A stretch of DNA of 64,000 bases, from assembly GCF_025639805.1 (NCBI RefSeq), contig NZ_CP106735.1:4621501-4685500 (forward strand), read 5' to 3'. The notes beneath the pieces are model-generated. The model was not told the origin of the DNA. It saw only the letters and a program-made list of their open reading frames with translations, and searched no databases. This DNA comes from Reichenbachiella carrageenanivorans (GTDB taxonomy: Bacteria; Bacteroidota; Bacteroidia; Cytophagales; Cyclobacteriaceae). This document shows positions 9,713 through 19,548 of the stretch, piece by piece. The translations under genes and the position numbers were made by a program. Positions within the stretch are counted from its first letter, which is position 1, and the number at the start of each line of letters is the position of its first letter.

Positions 9713-11050
9713 CTAGATGTACTTGTTTACTAGGTTTTCGAATAGCTCTTGCTGGCCGCTTCTGAGCTTCGGCTCGCCATTCTTAGCGGCCAATTCCGCC
9801 AAGGCTGCCAAGTCCAATTTGCCTTCTTCAAACTCTTTACCTTTGAGTGTATTGAACGAACTGTATCGCGCCTTCCTCAAATTTTTGTAAGTAGAATGAT
9901 CCAATATATTCTGAGCCGTAAGCAAGGCTCTAGCAAACACATCCATACCTCCAATATGTGCGTAGAATATATCCTCCAAATCTGTTGAATTTCTTCTGGT
10001 CTTGGCGTCGAAGTTGATCCCGCCCTCGGTAATACCCCCAGCTTCCAAGATCACAAGCATGGCCTCTGTGACTTCGTACAAATCCACTGGAAACTGATCC
10101 GTATCCCAGCCATTTTGATAATCGCCCCTGTTGGCATCTATGCTACCGAGCAAGCCAGCATCTGCGGCTACTTGTAGTTCGTGAGCGAATGTATGCTGTG
10201 CCAGTGTGGCATGGTTTACTTCTAGGTTTAGTTTAAAATCGTCCAACAAGTCGTATTGTCTCAAGAACCCAATCACAGTAGCGGCATCAAAATCATACTG
10301 GTGCTTAGACGGCTCCATAGGCTTCGGTTCGATAAAAAATGTACCTTTAAACCCTTGCGTTCGCGCATAATCTTTGGCCATATGTAGAAACCGAGCCATG
10401 TGCTCCTGCTCCTTTTTCATGTTGGTATTGAGCAAAGACATATAACCTTCTCTTCCTCCCCAAAACACATAATTTTCACCGCCTAGCTTGATGGTCGCAT
10501 CCAAGGCATTTTTCACCTGTGCACCAGCATAAGCCACAATATCAAAATCAGGATTGGTAGCTGCTCCATTCATATAGCGCGGATTCGAGAAGCAATTGGC
10601 TGTACCCCAAAGCAACTTGACACCCGATTCGGCTTGCTTTTGCTTGGCATAATCCGTAATGGCATTCAACCTCTCGCCCGATTCTGCAAGTGTGCTTCCT
10701 TCATCTATCAAATCAAAATCATGGAAACAGTAGTAAGGCACGCCCAGTTTAGTGATAAACTCAAAAGCTGCATCCATTTTGTCTTTGGCTCTGCCTAGAA
10801 CATCTGAAGAAGTAGACCAAGGAAACTCTTTAGTACCTGGTCCAAATGGATCTCCTCCTGTACCGCATAGTGTATGCCAATAAGCAACTGCAAACCTGAA
10901 ATGTTCCTTCATGGTTTTACCCGCTACGACTTTATTTTCATCATAAAATTTGAAAGCCAACGGGTTATCCGACTCACGACCTTCATATTTTATCTTTCCT
11001 ATTTCTTTGAAATATTCCTTATCTCCTGTCACAATTTTCACATCTTCCAT
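9713..11050 (-). CDS. xylA: Xylose isomerase
   Basis: A 445-residue class II xylose isomerase, full length for the family. It interconverts D-xylose and D-xylulose in the cytoplasm using two divalent metals. Visible signatures: [12 protein letters not shown] near 62-73, the catalytic His region CFHDFDLI (about 106-113), [37 protein letters not shown] and the metal-binding GSIDANRGD. It starts 11 bp after xylB ends, so both are one transcript. Xylose is a known side sugar of some carrageenans and the main sugar of red-algal xylans, which may explain its place here; this is inference. Confidence 0.97.
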   Translation of the reverse strand: MEDVKIVTGDKEYFKEIGKIKYEGRESDNPLAFKFYDENKVVAGKTMKEHFRFAVAYWHTLCGTGGDPFGPGTKEFPWSTSSDVLGRAKDKMDAAFEFITKLGVPYYCFHDFDLIDEGSTLAESGERLNAITDYAKQKQAESGVKLLWGTANCFSNPRYMNGAATNPDFDIVAYAGAQVKNALDATIKLGGENYVFWGGREGYMSLLNTNMKKEQEHMARFLHMAKDYARTQGFKGTFFIEPKPMEPSKHQYDFDAATVIGFLRQYDLLDDFKLNLEVNHATLAQHTFAHELQVAADAGLLGSIDANRGDYQNGWDTDQFPVDLYEVTEAMLVILEAGGITEGGINFDAKTRRNSTDLEDIFYAHIGGMDVFARALLTAQNILDHSTYKNLRKARYSSFNTLKGKEFEEGKLDLAALAELAAKNGEPKLRSGQQELFENLVNKYI

Positions 11051-11061
11051 CTTACTAATTC

Positions 11062-12552
11062 TTAATTTTTAGCTAATATTTTTTCTAAATCTGTTTTCCA
11101 AAGTTTGTACCCAGCCTGATACGCTGCCCTGTCTTGCCCATTTTCATACACTTTTACAGGTACTACTTTTTCAAAGGCTTCGCCGAGCGATTGGTAAAAA
11201 CCAATACCGACACCCGAAGCCTTGGCTGCACCTACTGCCCCAGTAGCATCGAGCATTTCGATCTTACACCCCAATACATTAGAAATGGTATTGGAAAAAA
11301 TAGCCGACTGAAACAAGTTATCGTTGCCTACTTTGATCACGCTGACCTCCATACCGATGTGCTGCATGATCTCTACGCCGTAGATAAAAGAATAAGCAAT
11401 GCCTTCTAAGGCTGCTCGGTACAAATGCGCCTTTTTGTGCGTATTGAAATGTAAATTGATCACCTGCGATCCTACATTTTCATTTTCTAGGATTCTTTCT
11501 GCTCCATTGCCAAAGGGGATAACCCTGAGCCCATCCGAATTGACTGGTGCAGTGGCTGCTAGACGTTCTATTTCTTCGTACGTCGTACCTTCACTGGCCA
11601 GCATCTGCTTCATCCAGCTGTATTGGATACCTGCTCCATTCACACAAAGCAGAATACCTATGCGAGGATCTGAACTGGTGTGATTGACGTGTATGAAAGG
11701 ATTGACGCGTGTTTTTGGGTCTACTTGCGGCTTGTCCACAATACCGTACACCACGCCAGAAGTGCCTCCTGTGGCTGCAATTTCGCCAGGATTAAGCACG
11801 TTGAGAGACATGGCATTGTTGGGCTGATCGCCTGCTCGATAGCTCACCTGAGTGCCTACTGCCAAGCCTAAAAAATCCGCAGCCGCCTGAGTCAAAGTCC
11901 CTTGATCTCCCACAGTATTCACGATCTCTGGAATCAGACTTTCGTTAATACCATAATTCTCCAATAAAAAACTGGCTACATTTTCGTTTTTGAAATCCCA
12001 AAGCATGGCTTCCGACAAGCCAGATACGGTCGTACAGGCACGATCCGTCATTCTGAGTGCAATAAAGTCACCTGGCAATAGCATTTTGTGAATGCGTGCA
12101 TACACTTCAGGTTCATGATCTTTGACCCACTTCACTTTCGAAGCGGTAAAATTGCCTGGGGAGTTGAGCAAATGCGTCAAGCACTTCTCTGCACCTATTT
12201 CCTCAAAGGCCCGATTGCCAACCTCTACCGCTCGACTGTCGCACCAGATGATCGACGGGCGCAAGACCTGATAATCTTTGTCGACCAGTACCATGCCATG
12301 CATCTGGTAAGAGATGCCGATGCTTTTGATATCTGCTGGATTTACTTTGGTTTCTTCGAGCAACCGTTCGGTGGCTATTTTCACATTATCCCACCATACT
12401 TCTGGTTGCTGTTCGGCCCAACCAGTTTGCTTAGAGATGATTTCCATCTCAGATTCCGGATATTGTTTAATAGACAAAGTCTTGCCCGTCGAAGCCTCCA
12501 CTAGCGCAGCCTTGATCGACGAGCTCCCTATGTCATATCCTATTAAATACAT
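11062..12552 (-). CDS. xylB: Xylulokinase (FGGY family)
   Basis: A 496-residue FGGY carbohydrate kinase. It phosphorylates D-xylulose to xylulose 5-phosphate for the pentose phosphate pathway. The N-terminus [18 protein letters not shown] is the phosphate-binding loop; [43 protein letters not shown] and [11 protein letters not shown] are typical of XylB. The C-terminal ATP-binding domain ends with EKILAKN. It is the first gene of the xylB-xylA-transporter operon; 137 bp separate it from the sulfatase gene upstream, with no clear terminator in between, so read-through from the sulfatase block is possible. Confidence 0.95.
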   Translation of the reverse strand: MYLIGYDIGSSSIKAALVEASTGKTLSIKQYPESEMEIISKQTGWAEQQPEVWWDNVKIATERLLEETKVNPADIKSIGISYQMHGMVLVDKDYQVLRPSIIWCDSRAVEVGNRAFEEIGAEKCLTHLLNSPGNFTASKVKWVKDHEPEVYARIHKMLLPGDFIALRMTDRACTTVSGLSEAMLWDFKNENVASFLLENYGINESLIPEIVNTVGDQGTLTQAAADFLGLAVGTQVSYRAGDQPNNAMSLNVLNPGEIAATGGTSGVVYGIVDKPQVDPKTRVNPFIHVNHTSSDPRIGILLCVNGAGIQYSWMKQMLASEGTTYEEIERLAATAPVNSDGLRVIPFGNGAERILENENVGSQVINLHFNTHKKAHLYRAALEGIAYSFIYGVEIMQHIGMEVSVIKVGNDNLFQSAIFSNTISNVLGCKIEMLDATGAVGAAKASGVGIGFYQSLGEAFEKVVPVKVYENGQDRAAYQAGYKLWKTDLEKILAKN

Positions 12553-12689
12553 TCGTTTCTTTTATAGTTGATTAGAAAAGTAGATTACACACTTTCAGTA
12601 TATCAACAAAGAAACAAGGAATCGGAATTGAAGCCGTTTTTTATACTACTTCATCAAAACTTCAAAAAAATTCAATGATACGTCAAATA

Positions 12690-14219
12690 CTACTTCTTAG
12701 TCGCAGCCTGCTTATATGCTTTAGATAATGCTTGAAAGCCAATTTCCACACCTTCTTGCATTTGCTGATAAAGCGCTGGTTTTTCCTTTTTCACCCATTC
12801 GAGTAGCTCTACTGCATTGGGGGTTATGGGTTCGTAGACCTGACTTATGGGCGCGTACGCTTCTTCGTATGCGCCTAGCTCGTTACGCAAATTGGCCACG
12901 ATGGTGGTATACTCTGGATTTAGTGCTAGGTTATGCTCCTCATAAGGGTCTTTTTCTAGGTCATACAGCTCTTCGGTAGGTTTTTCATCTTGAAAAAAGA
13001 ACGACTGACTTGCGTTGAGTTTTCCCTCTGTTTTCAACGTACGCATCACATGTACAGCTGGTCGATAAAACTCTAAATACCCCTGATGTGCATCGAAAGG
13101 TACTTCTGGCTTGTCATTTCTGATATATTTCCATTTCTGGGTGGTGACAGACCTAGATTGCTCTTCTACTTCGTCCCATAAATCGCGCGCACTATAGACT
13201 GTACTTCTTTCGAATTTTTCATCAAATATGGGTCTGCCTGTCATATAATCAGGGATGTCCACTCCCGCATACGACAAGACTGTAGCAGTGATGTCGGTCG
13301 CACTGATCACATCATCTCGCACTTGCCCGCTCAGCCCGTTGGGGTCATAGACCAGTAGAGGAATACGCAACCCTGGGTCGTGCAGATACCCTTTGCCTCG
13401 AATGTTGCACCGGCCGTTGTCGCCTACAAAAATGACGATAGTATTGTCGGCCAGCCCTTTTTCTTCCAATTCTTTGAATATCATCCCCACTTCTGCATCC
13501 ATATATTCCAATTGGTCGAGGTACTTGGCCCAGTCCAATCTAATGACCGGATGATCTGCCATATACGGAGGCAATTCTACCGAATCAGGATTTACAGGAT
13601 GTGCTGATTGATTGCGAATCTCGTCCCACCAATCTCCACGGTGCGTCACCTTCAATTGAATCTGTGCAAAAAATGGTTGATCAGCTACAGTGAATGTATC
13701 GTACTTATCAAAGAGACCAAATTTTGTCTGACCGTCCCAGTCCCCGAGTGGTTCGTGCTTGAAGTTGACATCTATTTTTCTTCCCTTACCCATCACCCCA
13801 TGATGCCCCAAAATAGTGGTATAGCCAGCCTTTCGAAGGTGATAGGTAAATGGATAATATCCTTCTGCAAGGGGCACTTGCCTATTGCTCCTGTGGTGTT
13901 GGGCGTTTATTTTGTTTTGGTGGACACCTACTAACATGGCCGAGCGGCTAGGCGAACAGATCGAATTAGTGACAAAGCAGTTTTGGAATTTGACACCTTG
14001 AGCAGCCATTTTGTTTAAATATGGTGTTTTGACTGCGGGCATGCCATAGCACTCTAGATCCACACTGATGTCTTCAGACATTAGCCATATGATATTAGGG
14101 GGTGTGTTGGTCTGCGATTTTTGCTCAGAATCTGGGCGACTACAGCCTACAAGCCCCAAAACTACGACTATAGACAAGCTGAATATGAGCTCTTTGATGG
14201 CATGGATATACATTTTCAT
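12690..14219 (-). CDS. S1-family sulfatase lipoprotein (lambda block, third)
   Basis: A 509-residue type I sulfatase. The N-terminus is a lipoprotein signal with lipobox LVGC (Cys26). The formylglycine motif is C-S-P-S-R at Cys88 (SICSPSRSAML). Metal-site residues are seen in WLMSEDISVD and later in VIFVGDNGRCNIRGKGYLHD, and a C-terminal ELYDLEKDPYEEHNLA motif is typical of S1 enzymes. The acidic-poor residues after the lipid Cys suggest it stays in the periplasm. It is the last gene of the block with the lambda-carrageenase, so it probably removes one of the 2-O or 6-O sulfates of lambda-carrageenan oligosaccharides. Its activity depends on a sulfatase-maturing enzyme not present here. Confidence 0.93.
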   Translation of the reverse strand: MKMYIHAIKELIFSLSIVVVLGLVGCSRPDSEQKSQTNTPPNIIWLMSEDISVDLECYGMPAVKTPYLNKMAAQGVKFQNCFVTNSICSPSRSAMLVGVHQNKINAQHHRSNRQVPLAEGYYPFTYHLRKAGYTTILGHHGVMGKGRKIDVNFKHEPLGDWDGQTKFGLFDKYDTFTVADQPFFAQIQLKVTHRGDWWDEIRNQSAHPVNPDSVELPPYMADHPVIRLDWAKYLDQLEYMDAEVGMIFKELEEKGLADNTIVIFVGDNGRCNIRGKGYLHDPGLRIPLLVYDPNGLSGQVRDDVISATDITATVLSYAGVDIPDYMTGRPIFDEKFERSTVYSARDLWDEVEEQSRSVTTQKWKYIRNDKPEVPFDAHQGYLEFYRPAVHVMRTLKTEGKLNASQSFFFQDEKPTEELYDLEKDPYEEHNLALNPEYTTIVANLRNELGAYEEAYAPISQVYEPITPNAVELLEWVKKEKPALYQQMQEGVEIGFQALSKAYKQAATKK

Positions 14220-14253
14220 AACGAATTATTTTTTGAATTTGGCGCAAGCCAAT

Positions 14254-14988
14254 CTACTCTATGATTACTTTTTTGACCGTAGTCGTACCATTGATTTGAA
14301 TATGCATCAAATATACTCCCGTTTGCAAATGGGCGGTAGAATATTTTAGTTCTGAAATATTAGCGAAATGAGCGATTACTCTCCCATCCAGACTTGTCAT
14401 GCTTATCGTACCTGATGCTGGCATCAGCACGGTCATGGTAGCAGAAACAGGATTAGGAAAAACCTGAATAACAGTCTCTGGATCAATCTCCAATACGGGT
14501 TTATCCTCTTCCTCTGGAATTTCTTCCAAAAAAGTAAATGTTAAATCATCTACATAAACGGCTCCCGTACCTCCACCTGTACTGACATGATCAGACGTTT
14601 GAAACCTGAGTTTGGAATATGACACCGAACTGTAGATGTTCACTTTGGCAGTGAGTTTTATCCATTGATTGGTAGCACTGTTAGAAATATCCCATGGTAC
14701 TGTCACCCAGGGGTCGGTCAAATAAGTTTGAATTTTTGAAATAGTAGTCCCCGTGGTTTTAAACACCTGTAAGGTCACTTGATACACTCCTCGCCTCAAA
14801 TCCATCTCAACAAAATCTTGGGTCTGGATATAATTCAACGTAGGAGCCTCTTCCAATTGATCTACTGCTGCCACAGTAAATTCATTACCGTCAGCCTTAG
14901 TAGGCAAAGAAAGAACCAAACCAATACCTAGTAACAGGCTGGACAGGTTTCGTTTACTCTTTTTTGTCTTTTTGTCTGAATTGATCAT
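14254..14988 (-). CDS. Secreted half beta-sandwich module with T9SS tail
   Basis: A small secreted protein with a signal peptide (LLLGIGLVLSLPTKADG). Residues corresponding to about 66-162 of the longest frame match the C-terminal half of the beta-sandwich protein at 21.1-21.6 kb: F-[IV]-x-x-x-L-x-x-G-x-Y-x-x-T-L-x-V, P-[FW]-x-P-x-x-W, and a closing G-x-Y-V-D-D-L. An acidic linker (EEIPEEEDKP) leads to a T9SS type A tail (VFPNPVSATMTV ... YLMHIQINGTTTVKKVIIE, given in parts). I chose the ATG at 14988 because the Lys-rich n-region starts there; a frame-consistent ATG lies at 15012. Either start overlaps the upstream sulfatase gene (35 or 59 bp), so translation is probably coupled. The N-terminal half of the module is missing. 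It likely binds polysaccharide at the cell surface. Confidence 0.75.
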   Translation of the reverse strand: MINSDKKTKKSKRNLSSLLLGIGLVLSLPTKADGNEFTVAAVDQLEEAPTLNYIQTQDFVEMDLRRGVYQVTLQVFKTTGTTISKIQTYLTDPWVTVPWDISNSATNQWIKLTAKVNIYSSVSYSKLRFQTSDHVSTGGGTGAVYVDDLTFTFLEEIPEEEDKPVLEIDPETVIQVFPNPVSATMTVLMPASGTISMTSLDGRVIAHFANISELKYSTAHLQTGVYLMHIQINGTTTVKKVIIE

Positions 14989-16513
14989 ATTCTGAATTGA
15001 CTTTTGCATCACGAAATCTTGGGCGATCTTTCCACAGGTCGTAGGTCGCTTTTAGTTGGGCGACTGCTTCGGGGTATTGGCCTTGATCGCCAGTATCTAC
15101 TATCCACTGCTCCAGCACCTGTCGGTGTTTGATGAGCGCGTCGCTATACTTGGCATCTAGTGCCAAATTATTCATCTGATGAGGATCCGCAGACAAATCG
15201 TACAGTTCCTCCTCTGGCCTTTGGCCAAACCAATGCGCTGCCTGATAGGTCGTAAGTTTTCCCTCTTCATATAGGCGCTTCATGTCTTTCACTATGGGCT
15301 TATTGTCACGATAACCTGGCTGCATCATAGGACGCTCTGGGAAATAATTGCGGATATAGCGATACTGCTCCGACCGCACCGTTCTGATCCTATCGATGGT
15401 ATAGTCACACCTATCTCTGGCTCCAAACACATACTCAGGGGCTTCATATGTTTTATCAAAAAGATCCTGACCATCGAGATAATCGGGTAACTCTATCCCC
15501 CCCATGGCCAATGTGGTCGCCGTGACATCGAGCAACGAAACCAGCTCATTTCTGATCGTTCCTGCTTGTAGACTGGGGTGATTGCCTTTGATCATTAGCG
15601 GCACGAGCATGCCTCCTTCGTAGCAAAACTGCTTGTGTCTCAAAGAAGTATTGCTTCCATGATCTGAGAAGAAAAACACAATGGTATTGTCCATTTCTCC
15701 ATCGGAAGCTAGTTGCGCAAGTATAGCTTCTACTCTGGCATCTGCCCCTCTATTGGCATTGTAATGATCCGTCCAAGCTTTCCGCTGAGACAATACATCT
15801 GGAAAATACGGAGGCAGTGGCACATCATAGGTATCTAACAACTCTCCCTCTCTAACATGTTTAGCTCCAGCCTTGCCTCCCATGATTTCTATCTGACCAA
15901 ACCATGGTTGATTTTTGTCTGGGCGCGCCCCCCATGTGTCCTCAGTTATCGACAAACTATGTGCTGCTTTATTGCCCTGCCAGCCATTCATTCCAGGTTG
16001 ATAATCTGGAGCATTGCCCACATTATATAATGCCCCTCGGTCGTAGTGAAAATTATAATCGTCTTTGCCACTATTGAAGGTAAAGTAACCTGCTTCCTGC
16101 ATCAATTCGGGCAGTGTCTTGATGCTGTCTGCCAAGTAAATCCGTAATTCCTCTGGCACGATTTGCCCATCTACGGTTCTGCTCGACCGATGGTTGTGTG
16201 TGCCTGTGGTAGTCTGCATCATCCCCGTGATGATGGCCGATCGGCTAGCTGAGCAAACAGGAGCAGTAGCATATGCTTTGGTAAACAAAACGCCCTCTGA
16301 AGCCAATTGGTCTATCACTGGCGTATGTCCTTCATTGATCGTGTCGCCATAGCAGCCCATAAATGGTGACAGGTCTTCTGAAAAAATCCATAGAATATTG
16401 GGTCTAGTGGATGTACTTACCTCACTGGTGGTGAGTGCTGCTGGCGAACATGCTACTACTAGAATCGTAATCATCCAGAGGCACAAAACCGATTTCCATT
16501 TATTCATTTTCAT
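14954..16513 (-). CDS. S1-family sulfatase lipoprotein (lambda block, second)
   Basis: A 519-residue S1 sulfatase lipoprotein with lipobox VVAC (Cys22). The formylglycine motif is C-S-A-S-R at Cys87 (APVCSASRSAIITGM). Metal-binding and active-site segments IFSEDLSPFMGCYGD and FFFSDHGSNTSLRHK are visible, and EELYDLSADPHQMNNLA marks the C-terminal domain. It begins 2 bp after the lambda-carrageenase stop and its own 3' end overlaps the next gene, so these three are tightly coupled. That coupling is the best evidence that it acts on lambda-carrageenan fragments. Which sulfate position it attacks cannot be told from the sequence alone. Confidence 0.93.
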   Translation of the reverse strand: MKMNKWKSVLCLWMITILVVACSPAALTTSEVSTSTRPNILWIFSEDLSPFMGCYGDTINEGHTPVIDQLASEGVLFTKAYATAPVCSASRSAIITGMMQTTTGTHNHRSSRTVDGQIVPEELRIYLADSIKTLPELMQEAGYFTFNSGKDDYNFHYDRGALYNVGNAPDYQPGMNGWQGNKAAHSLSITEDTWGARPDKNQPWFGQIEIMGGKAGAKHVREGELLDTYDVPLPPYFPDVLSQRKAWTDHYNANRGADARVEAILAQLASDGEMDNTIVFFFSDHGSNTSLRHKQFCYEGGMLVPLMIKGNHPSLQAGTIRNELVSLLDVTATTLAMGGIELPDYLDGQDLFDKTYEAPEYVFGARDRCDYTIDRIRTVRSEQYRYIRNYFPERPMMQPGYRDNKPIVKDMKRLYEEGKLTTYQAAHWFGQRPEEELYDLSADPHQMNNLALDAKYSDALIKHRQVLEQWIVDTGDQGQYPEAVAQLKATYDLWKDRPRFRDAKVNSEYDQFRQKDKKE

Positions 16514-16515
16514 AC

Positions 16516-19437
16516 TTATAATTCACTACTCAATTCAATATCAATAAAACGAAACAACCCGCATGGCACTTCTACTTTCACCTCACTAGGATCGTTTATA
16601 TTATAAGAAGTGCCGTCTAGGATATCCTTCATTTTCACAGGAGTGATCGTATTGAAAGTAACCACGGCCTGTCTGTCATCTGGATTTAGATAACCATTGT
16701 CGATGATGGTGAGGCGCAAGTGCTTAGGAGAAGTCTGAGCGACCACCCATGCTACATCCCCTGTCACGGTAACGGGTATTTTGGTAGCTCCATCAATAAT
16801 GTCTTGTTTGACCTGTGCGGCATGTGTACCCGCGTCGTATTGCTCGCCCGTAGAAGAATAATAATGTCTGCCGTCGGTTACATATTCTTTGGTAATGTTC
16901 TTATATAACGGGTGTAGGTGATCTGTAAGTGCACCCCTTGACACGCCTGTTTTAGCATATACCCCTTCTTGTGGAGGAGTGATCAGTACTAAGCCGTTGG
17001 GATAATTGGGAAGGAAATTTTGCCTGCGATCCTTCACCCCAGAAGCAAAGCTAGAAAAGTCCCAATCGTTTACTTTGGCAGCCATCCATGTGGCATTTTG
17101 TCTACTAAAGACAAATTTGTTTTCTGCTTCAAACTCCTCATTGTAGAAAGTAGACCACTTTAGGCTACTGCCTTCATTGAGATAATGTTCGTCTGGTGAT
17201 CGCATACCCAAATGAACGGGAGAGAAACTTACGATTTCTTCAGACTTAGGTACATACAAAGCGCCTTTGGCCAAAAGCTCCCATATAAAACTCATGTAAT
17301 CTTGATCCACCGAGAAGTTGTTGATATACTGGGCTCCATAAGACAAATGGTAAACAATGTGCCTCATAAAATGGTTGGGCAATCTCTGATGACTAAACTG
17401 TCGTGAACGATCAAAACTAGGATTGTCTGGCACACTGCGCGTACCCCAACTATCGAAAGCTCCACTAGCCCAAACACCTACCCGTCCTGCTACACTGATA
17501 TCCATCGCCTTGTCGGAGGTTTCTTCCATAGAGGGTACAAATACCTGTGAATATGAACCGTCCAAAACTTGCTCCCACATGGGCAAGTATATATTTGCTT
17601 GCCAGAAATTGTGTTTCGTTCGAACGAAAATATTAGTATTTCGAGTACTTGCATAGTCTGCCAATGGATAAAATAAGTCATCCATTACCCATGCAAAATC
17701 TGCAGAATGGTCTTCTAATTCGGGGTAGATCAAGATCGTTTTTTTGCCCCCAGCAAAATCTATAATTTGCTCGGTGGTAGATCGTTGAAACATGTATGGG
17801 TCGTTGCCATGACCACCCCAGTATGCAATACCTGGTTCGCCAGCGTACCAAGCCGTAATATGATCAATAGCTTGCTGCTGGGTATATATATAGCTTCTTC
17901 TGGCGTCTCTTCTATTCTTATACTTTTCATTAGCCATTGTAGATCTGTCCCAGTTTTCGGCCTGTCCCATATGCGATCCTCCTAAAAATATGGGAGAAGT
18001 ATAATTGGCTCTGATGTTGTTGGCTACCTCTTTGGCTAGACCATTATCGGTATCTTCGGTCATGAGGTATACAGGCAGCGGTTCTCTTTCGCTAGCAGGT
18101 TTAGTATAGGCTGCCAAATGGTTTCGATAAGTGGCTGTATTATTTATAATTTTCTGAATTTTCCCCGAAGGATTAAGATTGATATATGCCTCTTTCCAAT
18201 CAGGATGACTGGTATCTAGGATATGAATATTGCTTCCTCCGCTTTGCGCACTAGCCAAGATGATCTTGCTATTGTCTTTCCACATATCGTTGTAGGCATA
18301 TTGGCTCTCGAGTTTTTCCTCTCCGGTATCAGAAAAATCAGCATTGACTAGTACGATGTGATTTCCAACCAAGAATAAATATTTATCCTTTCCTCCGTCT
18401 TTGATCAGCTCAGGTTGGAGAACAGAATACCCAAAGCCTAAACCCTTGATATCATATTCTTCCCAATCGTCTTTAGTCATACCCGAAGTCAGATCGAGAC
18501 GTACAGCATGGGTTGAGTTTTGATGCCCAGAAAAGCCCATCACTATTTCCTGACGACCATTACCATCGGCATCCGAGATTCTAAATTCGCCTAAAGGTGT
18601 TTTTGCTTTGACTGCCACTTTCGTGAATGGCAAATCGGCCATCACATCGAATAAATAGATGGATCCACTACCCTGCATGTTGTTTTGACTACCATGTACG
18701 ACGAGCATTTCTGTACCATCAGCTTTCAGCATGGGACGCAGAAAATTTGCGAAGTGCAAGTTTTTTGGTGGAAGGTAGTCTTTGCCCCAAGGCTTTTCTA
18801 TGCTATAGGTAGACGACGCGATATTTTTCAATGGTTCCCCTTGAGCAGACAAATAATAGATGTTAAGGTCAAATCCGCCACAAACCACATAAGTCTCGTC
18901 GTTTTTATGCACTACAGTAACGGCGTACATCGGTACTTCACTCGGCTGAAATGTCCACAATACCAAACCTCGAGAATCAAGACAGTATATCGTTCCATCG
19001 GCATTGGCTACAATCACCTCATCGTTTCCATCTCCAGTTACGTCCGCACACCAAATATCATGAATCATAAAGCCTGACAGCTTGTTTTTCCATTGGATAA
19101 ACCCATCTTGAGAAATAGCCAATAGTGCGCCTTCATAACTCGCACCAATCACCACCGTCTCCTTGTTCCACTTGGCAGTCCGTACTTTTTGTATTGTATG
19201 ATCTGTTTCTATACTGATCAACGCAGGGCTTTTTTTCAGTTGATCTTCGGTGATGCTCAATTTCAGACTGCGAGTCCCACTAGATGCTTTTTCAGTGGTA
19301 ACTGCCCATAGCGATTGGTCAATGCTCCACTGGTTGCTAGTTTCGAAATCTATCGCTTGTGATTGTGAATAAGCGACATGACCAGTACTGTAAAAACAGG
19401 ACATGACCAGTACTGTAAGTATTTGTTTAGTATCCAT
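16516..19437 (-). CDS. cglA: Lambda-carrageenase, GH150 type
   Basis: A roughly 973-residue secreted protein (signal peptide ending near HVAYSQ; an ATG 6 codons upstream at 19455 is also in frame). From memory of the GH150 founder, the Pseudoalteromonas carrageenovora lambda-carrageenase (about 940 residues), the layout matches: an N-terminal beta-propeller with repeats such as DVTGDGNDEVIVANADGTIY and DADGNGRQEIVMGFSG (about 80-430), then a large C-terminal region with ILASAQSGGSNIHILDTS, YWGGHGNDPYMF, YPELEDHSADFAWVMDD, SMEETSDKAMDISVAGRVG and RFIDIELS. GH150 enzymes cleave beta-1,4 bonds of lambda-carrageenan by inversion. Unusually, residues 35-75 carry the first half of a beta-sandwich module. 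There is no T9SS tail or lipobox, so final location is unclear. Catalytic residues are not assigned. Confidence 0.85.
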   Translation of the reverse strand: MDTKQILTVLVMSCFYSTGHVAYSQSQAIDFETSNQWSIDQSLWAVTTEKASSGTRSLKLSITEDQLKKSPALISIETDHTIQKVRTAKWNKETVVIGASYEGALLAISQDGFIQWKNKLSGFMIHDIWCADVTGDGNDEVIVANADGTIYCLDSRGLVLWTFQPSEVPMYAVTVVHKNDETYVVCGGFDLNIYYLSAQGEPLKNIASSTYSIEKPWGKDYLPPKNLHFANFLRPMLKADGTEMLVVHGSQNNMQGSGSIYLFDVMADLPFTKVAVKAKTPLGEFRISDADGNGRQEIVMGFSGHQNSTHAVRLDLTSGMTKDDWEEYDIKGLGFGYSVLQPELIKDGGKDKYLFLVGNHIVLVNADFSDTGEEKLESQYAYNDMWKDNSKIILASAQSGGSNIHILDTSHPDWKEAYINLNPSGKIQKIINNTATYRNHLAAYTKPASEREPLPVYLMTEDTDNGLAKEVANNIRANYTSPIFLGGSHMGQAENWDRSTMANEKYKNRRDARRSYIYTQQQAIDHITAWYAGEPGIAYWGGHGNDPYMFQRSTTEQIIDFAGGKKTILIYPELEDHSADFAWVMDDLFYPLADYASTRNTNIFVRTKHNFWQANIYLPMWEQVLDGSYSQVFVPSMEETSDKAMDISVAGRVGVWASGAFDSWGTRSVPDNPSFDRSRQFSHQRLPNHFMRHIVYHLSYGAQYINNFSVDQDYMSFIWELLAKGALYVPKSEEIVSFSPVHLGMRSPDEHYLNEGSSLKWSTFYNEEFEAENKFVFSRQNATWMAAKVNDWDFSSFASGVKDRRQNFLPNYPNGLVLITPPQEGVYAKTGVSRGALTDHLHPLYKNITKEYVTDGRHYYSSTGEQYDAGTHAAQVKQDIIDGATKIPVTVTGDVAWVVAQTSPKHLRLTIIDNGYLNPDDRQAVVTFNTITPVKMKDILDGTSYNINDPSEVKVEVPCGLFRFIDIELSSEL
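19376..19419. repeat. Direct repeat in the lambda-carrageenase signal-peptide codons
   Basis: The 18-mer ACATGACCAGTACTGTAA occurs at 19376-19393 and again at 19401-19418, an offset of 25 bp. Because 25 is not a multiple of three, the copies are read in different frames (TVLVM and STGHV on the minus strand), both within the signal-peptide region. Confidence 0.85.
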
Positions 19438-19548
19438 AGTAGTTTTAAATATCAAAGGAAAATTAGGCCTTCACCCTGCTTGGAATGTATGCGATGGTAA
19501 AATCTATGTATCCAAGCGTACTCTTTGCGTTTGCTCACTTGTAGTTTT

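Noticed and set aside
14954..15012. Overlap of the sulfatase gene and the 252-residue T9SS gene as a possible frameshifted fusion
   Set aside because: Both ends look complete: the sulfatase has its C-terminal motif and the next protein its own signal peptide. Translational coupling explains the overlap.
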